From NCBI RefSeq assembly GCF_000807855.2, contig NZ_JRYR02000001.1:2039881-2103880 (forward strand): a DNA stretch of 64,000 nucleotides. The letters run 5' to 3'. This DNA is from Flammeovirga pacifica. Its GTDB lineage: Bacteria; Bacteroidota; Bacteroidia; Cytophagales; Flammeovirgaceae. This document shows positions 36,405 through 46,011 of the stretch, in pieces. The position numbers were made by a program, and so were the translations under genes. The notes under the pieces were generated by a model. That model saw only the letters and a list, made by a program, of their open reading frames with translations. It was not told the origin of the DNA and made no database searches. Within the stretch, counting starts at the first letter, position 1. Each line of letters starts with the position of its first letter.

Positions 36405-36659
36405 CTATACCAATAGTCCTTTGTCTTTTTTACTAGGATCTGTAGCACCTGGAGGTAAAATATAAATACCTGGAGGTAAATCTAAATCTGGGTCATTTGG
36501 AGATACAGGCCAACCACCATTATTATCGTTATCGTCATTATCGTTGTTCAATGGAGAATCGTCAGTTCCTCCATCATGAAAAAACGATTGGTAAAATGAC
36601 CAAGCTGCTATACCAATAGCAAAATACATAACTAAAAATATGATGTGAAGGTTTTCCAT
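36405..36659 (-). CDS. Small membrane-anchored hypothetical protein
   Basis: This is an 84-residue protein with one N-terminal membrane segment (IIFLVMYFAIGIAAWSFYQ) and an Asp/Asn-rich, proline-rich tail (DNDDNDNNGGWPVSP, LDLPPGIYILPPG). No family is recognised. The simple tail resembles linkers found in Bacteroidota membrane proteins. It is convergent with the TPR gene, whose stop lies 14 bases away. Confidence 0.55.
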   Translation of the reverse strand: MENLHIIFLVMYFAIGIAAWSFYQSFFHDGGTDDSPLNNDNDDNDNNGGWPVSPNDPDLDLPPGIYILPPGATDPSKKDKGLLV

Positions 36660-36727
36660 TTTGGCTGAGTTTGAGTATAATCCTTTAGGTTAATCTTTGT
36701 TACATCAATTTATAAATAAATGTAAAC

Positions 36728-36763
36728 AAAAAAAAGAGATAGATTAAAACTATCTCTTTTTTT
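36728..36763 (-). terminator. Terminator after hslR
   Basis: AAAAAGAGATAG/CTATCTCTTTTT forms a 12-bp stem with an A run on one side and a T run on the other, left of the S4 gene stop. Confidence 0.9.
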
Positions 36764-36778
36764 CGTATCTATTTTCTT

Positions 36779-37087
36779 TTACTTATTTAAGTAAAATCGT
36801 TTCTCATCGATATAATCTTTCAGCTTAGACAATTCCTCTTTTGAAGTAATTTCTTGGACATTGTCATTCACTAAAGAAGCTCCTACTCTCTTATCAATAA
36901 GATTGACAACCTTAAATTTCCTCCATATAGGATCCTTCTTAACCTCTACAATGTCTCCTGTCGCTATTTTCTGTGATGGTTTAGGAACATTTCCATTTAA
37001 TAAAACCTCTTCTTTTTTACAAGCATCTGTGGCTACGGTACGTGTTTTAAAGATTCTTACGCACCAAAGATATTTATCTATTCTCAT
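36779..37087 (-). CDS. hslR: S4-domain RNA-binding heat-shock protein 15 homologue
   Basis: This 102-residue protein is mostly one S4 domain (MRIDKYLWCVRIFKTRTVAT, DACKKEEVLLNGN). It matches Hsp15/HslR, which binds stalled 50S subunits that carry a peptidyl-tRNA and helps recycle them. It starts one base after the stop codon of the upstream YwqK-repeat gene, so both share a message. The C-terminal part is short and basic. Confidence 0.85.
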   Translation of the reverse strand: MRIDKYLWCVRIFKTRTVATDACKKEEVLLNGNVPKPSQKIATGDIVEVKKDPIWRKFKVVNLIDKRVGASLVNDNVQEITSKEELSKLKDYIDEKRFYLNK

Positions 37088-37088
37088 A

Positions 37089-38663
37089 TTATTCGTTGGG
37101 GTATTTAACTTCTAAAAGTGTCCCTTTATTATAAATTTCTTCTTTTTCCAAAGTACCACTTTTATCAAAATATTGCCAAGTATCTAATTTCTTGTCTTTG
37201 TATTGTTTTCCTTTTTCTCGGATTTGACCATTTCGATAATACTTTTTAATTACTCCGTAGATGTATCCTTTGTCATAAGGTACTTCCATTAATACAGTTT
37301 CACCATCATCAAAATATTCAATATGAATACCTACTAAACGGCCTTTTCTATATTTTTCCCGAGTCATTAACACACCTTCTTGATTATAAATCAAACTTTC
37401 GCCGTCTTCAAAACCATTAATGTAGTTCTTTGTAGTCTTTAACTTACCATTTGCATAATAAGTTTTCCATGCTCCAGTTTTTAACTTCTTAATCAGTTTA
37501 CCTTCGGTTTTTAACTGACCATTCTCAAAGTATTCTTTTGTCGAATTTTCTGTTTCATTTTTGGCATATGTTTCTACCATCATTAAAGTGGTACCGTCTT
37601 CATAATATTGTTTCTGCGCCCCCTTTTTTAAACCTTTCTGATAGTTAAAAACTTGTTTCAAAGCACTATCATCATAATACATTTTAGTTATTCCATGCAT
37701 TTTACCTTGCTGCATGTGCCCTTCTTGTAATAAAACCCCACTCTCAGAGAAATCTCTAAAAACTCCTTTTTGTTCTTTCCCTAAAGCAGTAATCATTTCA
37801 GACATTAACTGACCATTTTGATAATAGTTTTTATAATTACCTGTACTTCTACCACGAACCATTTTGTTTTCAGACATTAGTTGTCCAGACTCATAATACT
37901 CTAATCGAAGACCGTGTTCTATATTATTTTCAAAAGGAATTACTTGTTTTAATTTACCTGAAGGATAGTATTCTTTTGACTCTCCTTCCAATTTCCCCAT
38001 CACAAAATCACTTTCTTTCTGTGCAGTGGTTGAAGCTGGAAAATAGGTAATATACTTCCCATCAATTTTACCTTCTTTGTAATTTCCTTTCTGTATTAAA
38101 TTTCCTTTCTCATCATATACTTTAGTGATACCATTTCTTTGTTCCCCTAACATTTCTGATTCATTCATCAATTGACCTGAAGGGTAGTATTCTTTCCAGT
38201 AATTATTTTTGATGTTATGTTCTACTTTCAGTTTACCATCAGGAAAGTATTTTTTCATTACACCCACCATCTGATCTTGTTTAAAATGAGCCACCGTTTT
38301 TTTCATTCCTTCTACATAAAATGAAGTATACTCACCGTGCTTCATATCGTTTTTATAATGCACTTTAAAATGAACTCTTCCGTTCTCGAAGTACTCAAAA
38401 AACTCTCCTTCTAATTTACCGTCTTTGTAATGAGATTTAACAATCAAATTATCAGAACCAGGAAAATATCTTTTGTATTCTCCGTCTATTCTATTTGAAT
38501 CTCCTTCCAACACATAAAACTCCTCTGCTACTATTCCTGCCCAATCATCATAAAATGTTTTTATTAGCGTATGCTCTTTTGATTGACTTAATACACTAAA
38601 AGGAATTAAGAAAATAAAAGAAAAAGTAGAGATTATATTGTTATAATATTTTAGGTACTTCAT
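37089..38663 (-). CDS. YwqK/MORN-like repeat protein, exported
   Basis: This 524-residue protein has a signal peptide (IPFSVLSQ) and about 20 tandem repeats of 22-24 residues of the form KxYYPSGKLKQVxxFxxxxxHG (for example EYYPSGKLKQVIPF, EYFENGQLKTEGKL). This is the YwqK-antitoxin/MORN_2 motif, which builds an extended beta-hairpin sheet. Such exported proteins occur widely in Bacteroidota; the antitoxin name comes from a Bacillus neighbour and does not show a toxin system here. It is directly upstream of hslR with one base between the frames. Its role at the cell envelope is unknown. Confidence 0.85.
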   Translation of the reverse strand: MKYLKYYNNIISTFSFIFLIPFSVLSQSKEHTLIKTFYDDWAGIVAEEFYVLEGDSNRIDGEYKRYFPGSDNLIVKSHYKDGKLEGEFFEYFENGRVHFKVHYKNDMKHGEYTSFYVEGMKKTVAHFKQDQMVGVMKKYFPDGKLKVEHNIKNNYWKEYYPSGQLMNESEMLGEQRNGITKVYDEKGNLIQKGNYKEGKIDGKYITYFPASTTAQKESDFVMGKLEGESKEYYPSGKLKQVIPFENNIEHGLRLEYYESGQLMSENKMVRGRSTGNYKNYYQNGQLMSEMITALGKEQKGVFRDFSESGVLLQEGHMQQGKMHGITKMYYDDSALKQVFNYQKGLKKGAQKQYYEDGTTLMMVETYAKNETENSTKEYFENGQLKTEGKLIKKLKTGAWKTYYANGKLKTTKNYINGFEDGESLIYNQEGVLMTREKYRKGRLVGIHIEYFDDGETVLMEVPYDKGYIYGVIKKYYRNGQIREKGKQYKDKKLDTWQYFDKSGTLEKEEIYNKGTLLEVKYPNE

Positions 38664-38813
38664 AAGTTTGTATGAATTTCAGAAATTGATGGGTCAATAA
38701 GTATCTATAAAAAGTCAAATATTATGACCGAGTGATGGTATATCTTCAAAGATCAATTATCATTCCTAGTATAACAAACATCTAAAGGTTTCCTAACTTA
38801 ATTAATGTGAAAA

Positions 38814-39905
38814 ATGAATTTATATATCTTAGATAAAACATATTCTTACAAAGACATTCAGCAAGGAAACTTCCAAATGGAAGGAGATGATTTTATTGAT
38901 CCAATACTATTATTCTGCTTTGAATGGTTGAATAATACCCAAACTTTCTCCCTTCAATCATCTGGATCCACGGGTGCTCCAAAAGAAATTCAAATCTTAA
39001 GGAAACAAATGGAAAGCAGTGCTTCTGCTACTGTAGCCTTTTTAAATTTAAAAAAAGGAGATCATGCATTAGTGTGTCTAAATACAAACTACATTGCTGG
39101 AAAAATGATGCTCGTAAGATGTATGGAACAAGACATGTTTGCTACAGTAGTGCCTCCTTGTTCTGCTCCATTTAGAGAACATAATTTGCCTCAACCTTAT
39201 GATTTTATTGCAATGGCACCCATACAAGTACAGTTTTCATTAGACTGTGCAGATGGATATCCAGACTTTTTATCAACAAAAAAATTGATTATTGGTGGTG
39301 CTCCTATTACTGAGAATTTAGAAAACAGAATCAAAAAAGAACTTTCGAAGGTGGAGGTATTTCAAACTTACGGAATGACGGAAACTGTCTCTCACATTGC
39401 TCTTAAAAAAATTCATGCCAATGCAGATGCCAACTATCATACATTACCTGATGTACATATTGGTGTTGACAATAGAGATTGTTTATGGGTGAATGGTCCT
39501 ATGAGTAATCATCAAAAATTACAAACAAATGATGTAGTTACTCTTATTTCTTCCAACTCATTTCTTTGGTTAGGCAGAGCCGATAACATTATCAATAGCG
39601 GTGGCGTAAAAGTACAGGCTGAAAAAGTGGAAGCTGCTATTAATGTCGTTTTAAAAGACATTGGTTATCAAAATATCAATTTATTTGTTGGAGGTATACC
39701 TCATGAAGATCTAGGAGAAGAAGTAACATTATTTGTTGAAGGCATTCAGCTAAAGGGTACTGAAATTGATCAGCTTTCAGAATTAATACAAAAGACATTG
39801 GGTAAATATGAGATACCTCGACAAGTGGTTTCTTTACCCAAGTTTGAAAAAACAGAAACTTTAAAAATAAAGAGAAAAGCCACTATTCAGAAATACCTGG
39901 ATTAG
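38814..39905 (+). CDS. menE: AMP-forming acyl-CoA ligase, MenE-like
   Basis: This 363-residue adenylate-forming enzyme is shorter than most ANL ligases, as is usual for O-succinylbenzoate-CoA ligase of Bacteroidota. Core motifs are the P-loop SSGSTGAPKEI, KLIIGGAPITENL, FQTYGMTETVSHIA and the hinge-region WLGRADNIINSGGVKV, with a basic residue near the end (KIKRKATIQ). It would load O-succinylbenzoate onto CoA, the step before MenB. The gene ends inside the 3' end of the opposite regulator gene, with a 23-base overlap. MenE is the best family match, but other small ligases cannot be excluded. Confidence 0.78.
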   Translation: MNLYILDKTYSYKDIQQGNFQMEGDDFIDPILLFCFEWLNNTQTFSLQSSGSTGAPKEIQILRKQMESSASATVAFLNLKKGDHALVCLNTNYIAGKMMLVRCMEQDMFATVVPPCSAPFREHNLPQPYDFIAMAPIQVQFSLDCADGYPDFLSTKKLIIGGAPITENLENRIKKELSKVEVFQTYGMTETVSHIALKKIHANADANYHTLPDVHIGVDNRDCLWVNGPMSNHQKLQTNDVVTLISSNSFLWLGRADNIINSGGVKVQAEKVEAAINVVLKDIGYQNINLFVGGIPHEDLGEEVTLFVEGIQLKGTEIDQLSELIQKTLGKYEIPRQVVSLPKFEKTETLKIKRKATIQKYLD

Positions 39906-42828
39906 TAGAACTATTTACATTAAAAGTAAGAATATAATCTTGCAATTGTTGATCTACAGGTAACTCTAATTTCTTTTTAAGACGGTACCTAGATGTTTTT
40001 AAACTATCTTGAGAGATACCTAATAAATTCGCACATTCTATTAAACTTAAATTCAATCGAATTAAAGAACAATGCCTAAGATCATGTGATGTTAAAGAAG
40101 GGTGTTGCTCTTTTAATTTTCTATTAAAATCTTTGTGTACCCCTTCAAAATAATGTTGAAACTCTTCCCAATCTTTATCCGTTTTTTCGCTCTGATCTAG
40201 TGTTTTATAAATTGGTTTCAAAATACTTTTCAACTGATTATTATCCTTTTCTAGTATTTTCAACTGCTTTCTTAGACTTTGCATAAAGTTACTTTTTTCA
40301 ACAATATTTAAAGTCACTACTGTAAGGTGCTTGTTTCGTTGTTCTAATAATTCGGAAAGCTTTTCTTCTCTTAATTGAGAGTTTTTTAATTCCGCTTTAG
40401 CGATCTCATGTTCAGCATCAGAAATTCTTTGTTTTTTCTGATAGAGTTCTTGTTGCTGATCCATAATTTTAGTTCTTTGAGTAGCAATTTCTTTTGCTCT
40501 CATTTCTACTAAATACTCCAAGCGCTTCCCTTTTTCTTTTAGTTTCTTATTATGCCTTTTAAATAAAAAGACAATTACTGTGGTTAGTAAAATAAATAGT
40601 ATTACATAAAACCATGACTTTTTATAAAAAGGAGTAATAATTCTAAATTCAAAGCTGGCGATATCACTCATTTGGTATCCCAACTGCTGAGCTTTCACCT
40701 CAAAAAGATAATTACCATTTGTAAGGTTCAATAACGTTAGCTCATCAACTTTTGAAGGTAAAGTCCAAGTTGAATCTACAGAACGTATTCTATATTGATA
40801 TTTTACATTATCATTTGGAAAAAATTGATGATCAAATTTTAGCTTAATGTTACTTTCATAAGGCAGTTCGGCATTGGATTGATCCCATAAATACTCTTTG
40901 GCATTTTCCAATGTATATAATCTAATTTTTGGGACTGAAGTCTTGTCCTCTAATAATGGAGAATGATCAGAAATAACCAATCCTTTTTCGGTAGCGATCC
41001 ACAATCTACCTTCAGAATCACACTCTAAACCTTGGAGTTTAATTGCGTTTGAAGGAAGTCCGTAAGTCTTATCAAAATATTGAACTTTTTGATTTTTAAC
41101 TCGGATTAATGCATTAAATGATGCCAACCAAATAGCTTGATCTTTAGTTTGAGCAATAGCTTTATAAGAAGTAGTCTGAGGCAATCCTCTAACAATCATT
41201 TCTTCTAAAGTGATTTCATTTTTCTCTAATGATGCATTAAAGTAATAACAACCATCTGTTGTAGCGATATACACTAATCCATCATTTATAAGTAAATCAT
41301 TAATACTTATATTTTGATCCACTTTTCGAGGAAACTTCAAATTAAGGCTTTCAAATGTTTGAGTTTTATAATTGAATTTAGAAAGTAATTGAGAGGCATT
41401 TCTTCCTCCAATGTAGAATGTACCTTCACCCTTTATCACATGTGTCCCATTCAATACTTCTTTTTGAATGATCGTGACGTCGTCTCCATTTAATTTAAGT
41501 AGTCCTTGATCATATTCCCCTACTGCCCACAAATGATTTTCTTCATCAACAAACATGGAAATAATAGATCCTTTTACATCTACTTTATCTAATTTTTCAA
41601 ATCTATTATTATTTAATGGTGTCTTAAAAATATGGCCATCATATGTACCGATATATAACTCATCATTAAATAAAGTAAATACCCTAGATCGTTCTGGACA
41701 TTCGTATAGATAAGTTTGTATCCAATTTCCATTCACCCATTCTAATTGCCTTAAGCTATCTCCTAAAGAGATTATTATTCTTCCCTTTGCTACTTCTTTG
41801 GCTGATTCAACAATACGATGTTTTGTAACGATATCAATAGACTTAAAAGGAGCCTCCTTTAATAGTCCCATACTTTCGGTACCTGTCACCCAAATACCTT
41901 GTCCTTCTACTCTCTTCAAATCAATAATATCTTCCATACCATTTAAATGAAGTTTTCGAACTTTAGGATCACTTTTCGATAGATCAACATAGTAGACTCC
42001 ATCGTTCCATGTTCCTACCATCAATTGTTTATCTTTCAATTGACAAGCAGAAGAAACGTCTTTTATATCACATAACTTTTTCCAAGTACTAATCTGTCCC
42101 TCTCTATTGACTGTCATCTCGAAAACACCTTCTTTACCTCCGATCCAAAAAGTTTTAAAACCCACTTTTTCAACGTAGGCTATATTATGAAGATCTTGGG
42201 GTAATGTAACTTGAACTAAATCGTCTTGTTCTTTATCAAAAGTAAAAATACCTACATTATAGCTAAACGCCCATGTGCGTTTATATCCGTCAATTTCAAA
42301 TAGTACGGAACGAACATAATGTGGAGATTGTGATTCACCGGTGAGTGTATATCTTTTGATTTTGTTGTCGATATAGTGAACTATAGTGGATGTTTCTCCA
42401 ATCCAATATTCATTTGGAGTTACTTCAAAAATACTTTTAGGATAATATAGAAAATTAGGAGAAAGGGTTGTACTACCTTCTAAAATTGGTTGTATATCAA
42501 ATTGATTGTCTCCTGAGGTAATTTTAGCAATTCCAAGATCATGAATAACATAAATAGAATGATCTTTTCCCCTAGTTAGAGATTTAATATAATGGCTTGG
42601 TAACTTAGAATGAATGAACTCAGTGGTATTACCATCAAACTTCATGATACCATTATCAGTAGCTCCCCAAATAATACCATCGTCTGTATAAGATATTGAC
42701 TTTAATTGTTCTGATATTAAACCACCTTGTACAGGATAGAAGACAAACTCCCGTGATTGTGAATAACTTTTTGAATCTACCAGCAAAAAGAAAAAGATAT
42801 AAACAAAAACTATGTATTTGCTCTGCAT
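39883..42828 (-). CDS. Two-component-type sensor with beta-propeller and LuxR-like HTH
   Basis: This 981-residue one-piece signalling protein has a signal peptide followed by about 640 residues of propeller repeats (units such as IWGATDNGIMKFDG, LWIATEKGLVISD). A Y_Y_Y domain follows (KYQYRIRSVDSTW, LLNLTNGNYLFEVKAQ), then one membrane helix (about 733-752), a long coiled coil and a C-terminal helix-turn-helix (LIECANLLGISQDSLKTSRY). The periplasmic half senses a ligand, often a polysaccharide fragment in Bacteroidota; the inner half binds DNA. There is no histidine-kinase core. No polysaccharide-utilisation cluster is beside it, so the signal is unknown. Confidence 0.88.
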   Translation of the reverse strand: MQSKYIVFVYIFFFLLVDSKSYSQSREFVFYPVQGGLISEQLKSISYTDDGIIWGATDNGIMKFDGNTTEFIHSKLPSHYIKSLTRGKDHSIYVIHDLGIAKITSGDNQFDIQPILEGSTTLSPNFLYYPKSIFEVTPNEYWIGETSTIVHYIDNKIKRYTLTGESQSPHYVRSVLFEIDGYKRTWAFSYNVGIFTFDKEQDDLVQVTLPQDLHNIAYVEKVGFKTFWIGGKEGVFEMTVNREGQISTWKKLCDIKDVSSACQLKDKQLMVGTWNDGVYYVDLSKSDPKVRKLHLNGMEDIIDLKRVEGQGIWVTGTESMGLLKEAPFKSIDIVTKHRIVESAKEVAKGRIIISLGDSLRQLEWVNGNWIQTYLYECPERSRVFTLFNDELYIGTYDGHIFKTPLNNNRFEKLDKVDVKGSIISMFVDEENHLWAVGEYDQGLLKLNGDDVTIIQKEVLNGTHVIKGEGTFYIGGRNASQLLSKFNYKTQTFESLNLKFPRKVDQNISINDLLINDGLVYIATTDGCYYFNASLEKNEITLEEMIVRGLPQTTSYKAIAQTKDQAIWLASFNALIRVKNQKVQYFDKTYGLPSNAIKLQGLECDSEGRLWIATEKGLVISDHSPLLEDKTSVPKIRLYTLENAKEYLWDQSNAELPYESNIKLKFDHQFFPNDNVKYQYRIRSVDSTWTLPSKVDELTLLNLTNGNYLFEVKAQQLGYQMSDIASFEFRIITPFYKKSWFYVILFILLTTVIVFLFKRHNKKLKEKGKRLEYLVEMRAKEIATQRTKIMDQQQELYQKKQRISDAEHEIAKAELKNSQLREEKLSELLEQRNKHLTVVTLNIVEKSNFMQSLRKQLKILEKDNNQLKSILKPIYKTLDQSEKTDKDWEEFQHYFEGVHKDFNRKLKEQHPSLTSHDLRHCSLIRLNLSLIECANLLGISQDSLKTSRYRLKKKLELPVDQQLQDYILTFNVNSSTNPGISE

Positions 42829-42950
42829 GATGTGATTTAATTGATAAGTTGTTCACAATTTTGATAAACATTCACAAATTTCCTCAAAATTGTGAATAAC
42901 TTTCTAATTGTACAATATTCAAACATTGTAAAAAAGTGGAAGAAGATCAA

Positions 42951-45362
42951 TTACTCCTCGGAATGCTGTAGTCCTTTAATTGGTAGAGAAATAGTAAAAG
43001 AAGTTCCTTTTCCTGGAGCAGAAGCTACTTTAATATCACCATTATGATCCTGGATAATACCAAAAGAAATAGACATACCTAAACCTGTTCCCAAACCAAC
43101 TGGTTTTGTAGTAAAGAAAGGATCAAACACTTTACTTATGGTTTCTTTATCCATCCCTTTTCCATCATCTTTTATTCTGATGTAGATGTAGTCATTTTTA
43201 CTCCATGTTTTTATATAAAGGTTTCCTTCTCCTTCAATAGCTTGTTCGGCATTGTTTAATATATTCATAAAGACTTGGTTTACTTTACTTTCGTTACAGC
43301 TTACCAAAGGTATCCCTTCATATTCTTTATGTACTTCTACTCTATTTTTCAATTTATTATTCAGAAGGCCAAGAGAAGTATCGATACCTTCTTCAAGGTT
43401 AGCATCTACAAATTGTGCCGCATCCATTCTTGCAAATGTTTTTAAGTCCATTACAATTTGAGTTGTTCTTGTAGCACCTTCTTCTATACCATTTAATAGC
43501 TCACTAATTTCATCAATTACAAACGAAATTTCGTACTGATCTTCTATTTCCTCTACAATGTTATCTTCAACGTGTTTGGTTAATTCGTTAAAGGCTATCG
43601 TTAAATCTTCAATATCATCTTTTAGAGGCAAAACATTATTTGCTACAAAGTTGATAGGGTTATTAATTTCATGGGCAATGCCTGCAGTTAATTGACCGAT
43701 AGAAGCTAATTTTTCAGAACTAACTAATTGATCTTGCATCTCTTTCAGCTTAAGTAATGTAGATTCTGTTTCTTTTAGAGAATTACTTAATGCTTGATTT
43801 TTATTTTGAATCTCGTGGTTTTGATCTCGAATTTCATCATGAGCAACTCTCAATTTATCTGATTGAGTACGTAAAGCTTCATTTTGTCTTTCGATATGTT
43901 TTGTTCTCTTCTCTACTAATAATTCTAAGTGATTTTTATGTACTTCTAATTGTTTTTGAGCATCTTTTAATTCAGTGACATCCACTAAGAAACTGGTAAT
44001 ACCTATAATATTGCCCTGTGTATTTCTAAACGGATTAAAGAATTGTTCAAAGTAATATCCTTTAAATTTATCAACTACAACAAGGTCTTCACCTTTGATA
44101 CATCTATCAAAATAATCGTCTTGGAAAATATGTTTGTTATCTTCTCTAATATCATTGTAAATATCTAACAGATAGTCCCCTTTTTGTAATCTCTTACCGG
44201 TTAACATTTCTGTTATTTTCATGAATTTTTCATTACAACTCAGCATTCTTTTATCACGATCTAAGGTATATACCATGATGTGATCAGAATTATCTAAAAT
44301 ATTTCTGAGTAGTTCGTTGGTTTTTTTGTACTCTTCTGCAACTATCTTTCTTTGTCTAAGTTCACCTCTCCATTTATTACTCATAAAGGCTAATGAAACA
44401 GTAATGATAACCCAAAGTACTAAGGTTAAACCTAGAGTGAAATTTCTTGATGCTATAGAACTTTTTAATACTGTTTCTAATGGAACTCTTGTTGTAATAA
44501 CCCACGGTTCTGTCATTCCTTGAATCTTTATAGGAAATAACATTTCATAGTAACTTTCATCTCCGTTCTCACTTTCTACAATACGCGATACTTTCTGATC
44601 GTTTCTTAAAGAGGCGAATAAATACGGAGGAATACCATCATTTAACCCGATATCTTCTTGATTTATCGACCCAACAATTTGTCCGTTTGGAGCTGCAATA
44701 CAGATATACCTATTATCTTTATTATCATTTTCATCAATAAAATTTTGGAAGAAAGCTAAACGGATAGCCGTGCCTACCGCTCCAACAATTTTTTTATTTT
44801 CATCAAAAAATGGTAATACTACATGTACAGCAAAGATATTTTTTTCTTTACTCTTTTTGATATGTTTAGGTAAGGTTACAAATGACTCTTTAGAAGCTAA
44901 AATTCTATCTTTTAAAAAGAAGTCATCCCAATTAAGTTTATCTTGAATTACTTCATGGGAAATTTGATTTGAGTTGGGATCAACAATTTCTTTATCGTAA
45001 AACTTAGGGTTATAAACAGTAGAATCTTGATTGGTACTATCTAATAAAGCCATCCACAAATATTCAATATTGTTATATTGTGATACGGTATTCGTAAGAA
45101 GAGCCAACATTATTTCATCTGATTCTTTGGATTTTTCACCAATGATTTTCATTGTGGATCCCATCAACCTCATTTCAGATAATAAAGTTTGCAAACGAGA
45201 TTCAATAGACTCACCATATCTAACTGCTCTTTCTTTTGTTACCTCAAAAGCAAGCTTTTTAGATTGACTTCCGCCATTCTCGTAAACTTTAAAACCAATA
45301 ATTAAAAAACTAAAGGTGGTTAAAGCGATCACACTCAATATTGATTTGCTCTGTGAACTCAA
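42951..45362 (-). CDS. Membrane histidine kinase with dCache and PAS domains
   Basis: This is an 803-residue sensor kinase. The first membrane helix is at about residues 8-26, then comes a double-Cache extracellular domain (to about 285; DKEIVDPNSNQ, VVLPFFDENKKIVGAVGT), a second helix at about 297-318 and a PAS domain (340-465, GITSFLVDVTELKDA). A coiled coil leads to HisKA with the phosphoacceptor in TAGIAHEINNPINF and HATPase_c (NILNNAEQAIEGEGNLYIK, GKGMDKETISKVFDPFFTTK, GTGLGMSISFG). The start must be TTG at 45362: an in-frame TAG lies just upstream and the next ATG falls inside the first sensor helix region. No response regulator adjoins it. Confidence 0.88.
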   Translation of the reverse strand: MSSQSKSILSVIALTTFSFLIIGFKVYENGGSQSKKLAFEVTKERAVRYGESIESRLQTLLSEMRLMGSTMKIIGEKSKESDEIMLALLTNTVSQYNNIEYLWMALLDSTNQDSTVYNPKFYDKEIVDPNSNQISHEVIQDKLNWDDFFLKDRILASKESFVTLPKHIKKSKEKNIFAVHVVLPFFDENKKIVGAVGTAIRLAFFQNFIDENDNKDNRYICIAAPNGQIVGSINQEDIGLNDGIPPYLFASLRNDQKVSRIVESENGDESYYEMLFPIKIQGMTEPWVITTRVPLETVLKSSIASRNFTLGLTLVLWVIITVSLAFMSNKWRGELRQRKIVAEEYKKTNELLRNILDNSDHIMVYTLDRDKRMLSCNEKFMKITEMLTGKRLQKGDYLLDIYNDIREDNKHIFQDDYFDRCIKGEDLVVVDKFKGYYFEQFFNPFRNTQGNIIGITSFLVDVTELKDAQKQLEVHKNHLELLVEKRTKHIERQNEALRTQSDKLRVAHDEIRDQNHEIQNKNQALSNSLKETESTLLKLKEMQDQLVSSEKLASIGQLTAGIAHEINNPINFVANNVLPLKDDIEDLTIAFNELTKHVEDNIVEEIEDQYEISFVIDEISELLNGIEEGATRTTQIVMDLKTFARMDAAQFVDANLEEGIDTSLGLLNNKLKNRVEVHKEYEGIPLVSCNESKVNQVFMNILNNAEQAIEGEGNLYIKTWSKNDYIYIRIKDDGKGMDKETISKVFDPFFTTKPVGLGTGLGMSISFGIIQDHNGDIKVASAPGKGTSFTISLPIKGLQHSEE

Positions 45363-46011
45363 TTTTATCTACAAATAGGTTATTTTTAAGAAGTTATCTT
45401 TTCGTCTTAAGTATTAAAAACTCAATTTTATAATCAATCAACAAAATTAAAAATTATATAGCTAACTCGAGATGCTAATTTAAACATTTAAAAAATTTAT
45501 TGACTGCTAATTTAATACACTTTAGAAAGTTTTAAACGTATGGGTGTATCAACAAAAGTTTCTTTATTATCTAAGTAATTATTTCCTCTATTTAATTTAT
45601 TCCAAGATAATAAATTCTTAATTCGGTTGTTTAATATATAGCCCTTACACGGATGATATATTAACGTACCCAATTATTTAAAACTTCTATTCCCCTGCCG
45701 TCTTGATTTCGATAAATTGTTGTTTAATTTGTTCTGATATCACTGTTTATCTGTATAAGAATCAGATTGAAACAGCCTTTATTGTTTTTCCGAAAGTCAA
45801 GTAATACAAAAGTAGAAAAAAAACATTAGACAATACACATAATGTTTATCAACATAAAATTATAAATATTTATTAGTATCGAAACGCGTTGCAATCAAAT
45901 GTTAACAAAAACTATATCCAATAGGGCATCAAAATTTATAAAAAGATCGTATTTTAAAGTAAGATTAGTTGATGTATTCAACGTTATTAAAAAATCTCTT
46001 GTATAGTAAGT
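45363..46011. other. Divergent intergenic region with a minus-strand remnant and promoter box
   Basis: About 650 bases lie between the histidine kinase and the GH13 gene. CAAAAGTA at 45807-45814 reads TACTTTTG on the minus strand, a match to the -7 consensus, with only a weak TTG 16 bases further out. A decayed minus-strand coding stretch (45512-45743) sits between that box and the kinase start. Nothing is recognised on the plus strand, where the GH13 promoter must lie. Confidence 0.5.
45512..45743 (-). pseudogene. Minus-strand coding remnant upstream of the kinase
   Basis: Reading leftward, GTG at 45743 opens VISEQIKQQFIEIKTAGE, which stops at 45687. A second frame from 45673 (TTG) reads GTLIYHPCKGYILNNRIKN, then LLSWNKLNRGNNYLDNKETF and ends IRLKLSKVY at 45512, 53 codons in all. 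The pieces have a natural residue mix and lie end to end in different frames, with a third short frame (GIEVLNNWV) bridging them. This fits a gene broken by two frameshifts, though a real 53-residue small protein with a TTG start is possible. No family is recognised. Confidence 0.4.

Noticed and set aside
37089-38663. Toxin-antitoxin module suggested by YwqK-antitoxin repeats
   Set aside because: The protein is exported, has many repeats and its neighbour is hslR. No toxin-like gene is present.
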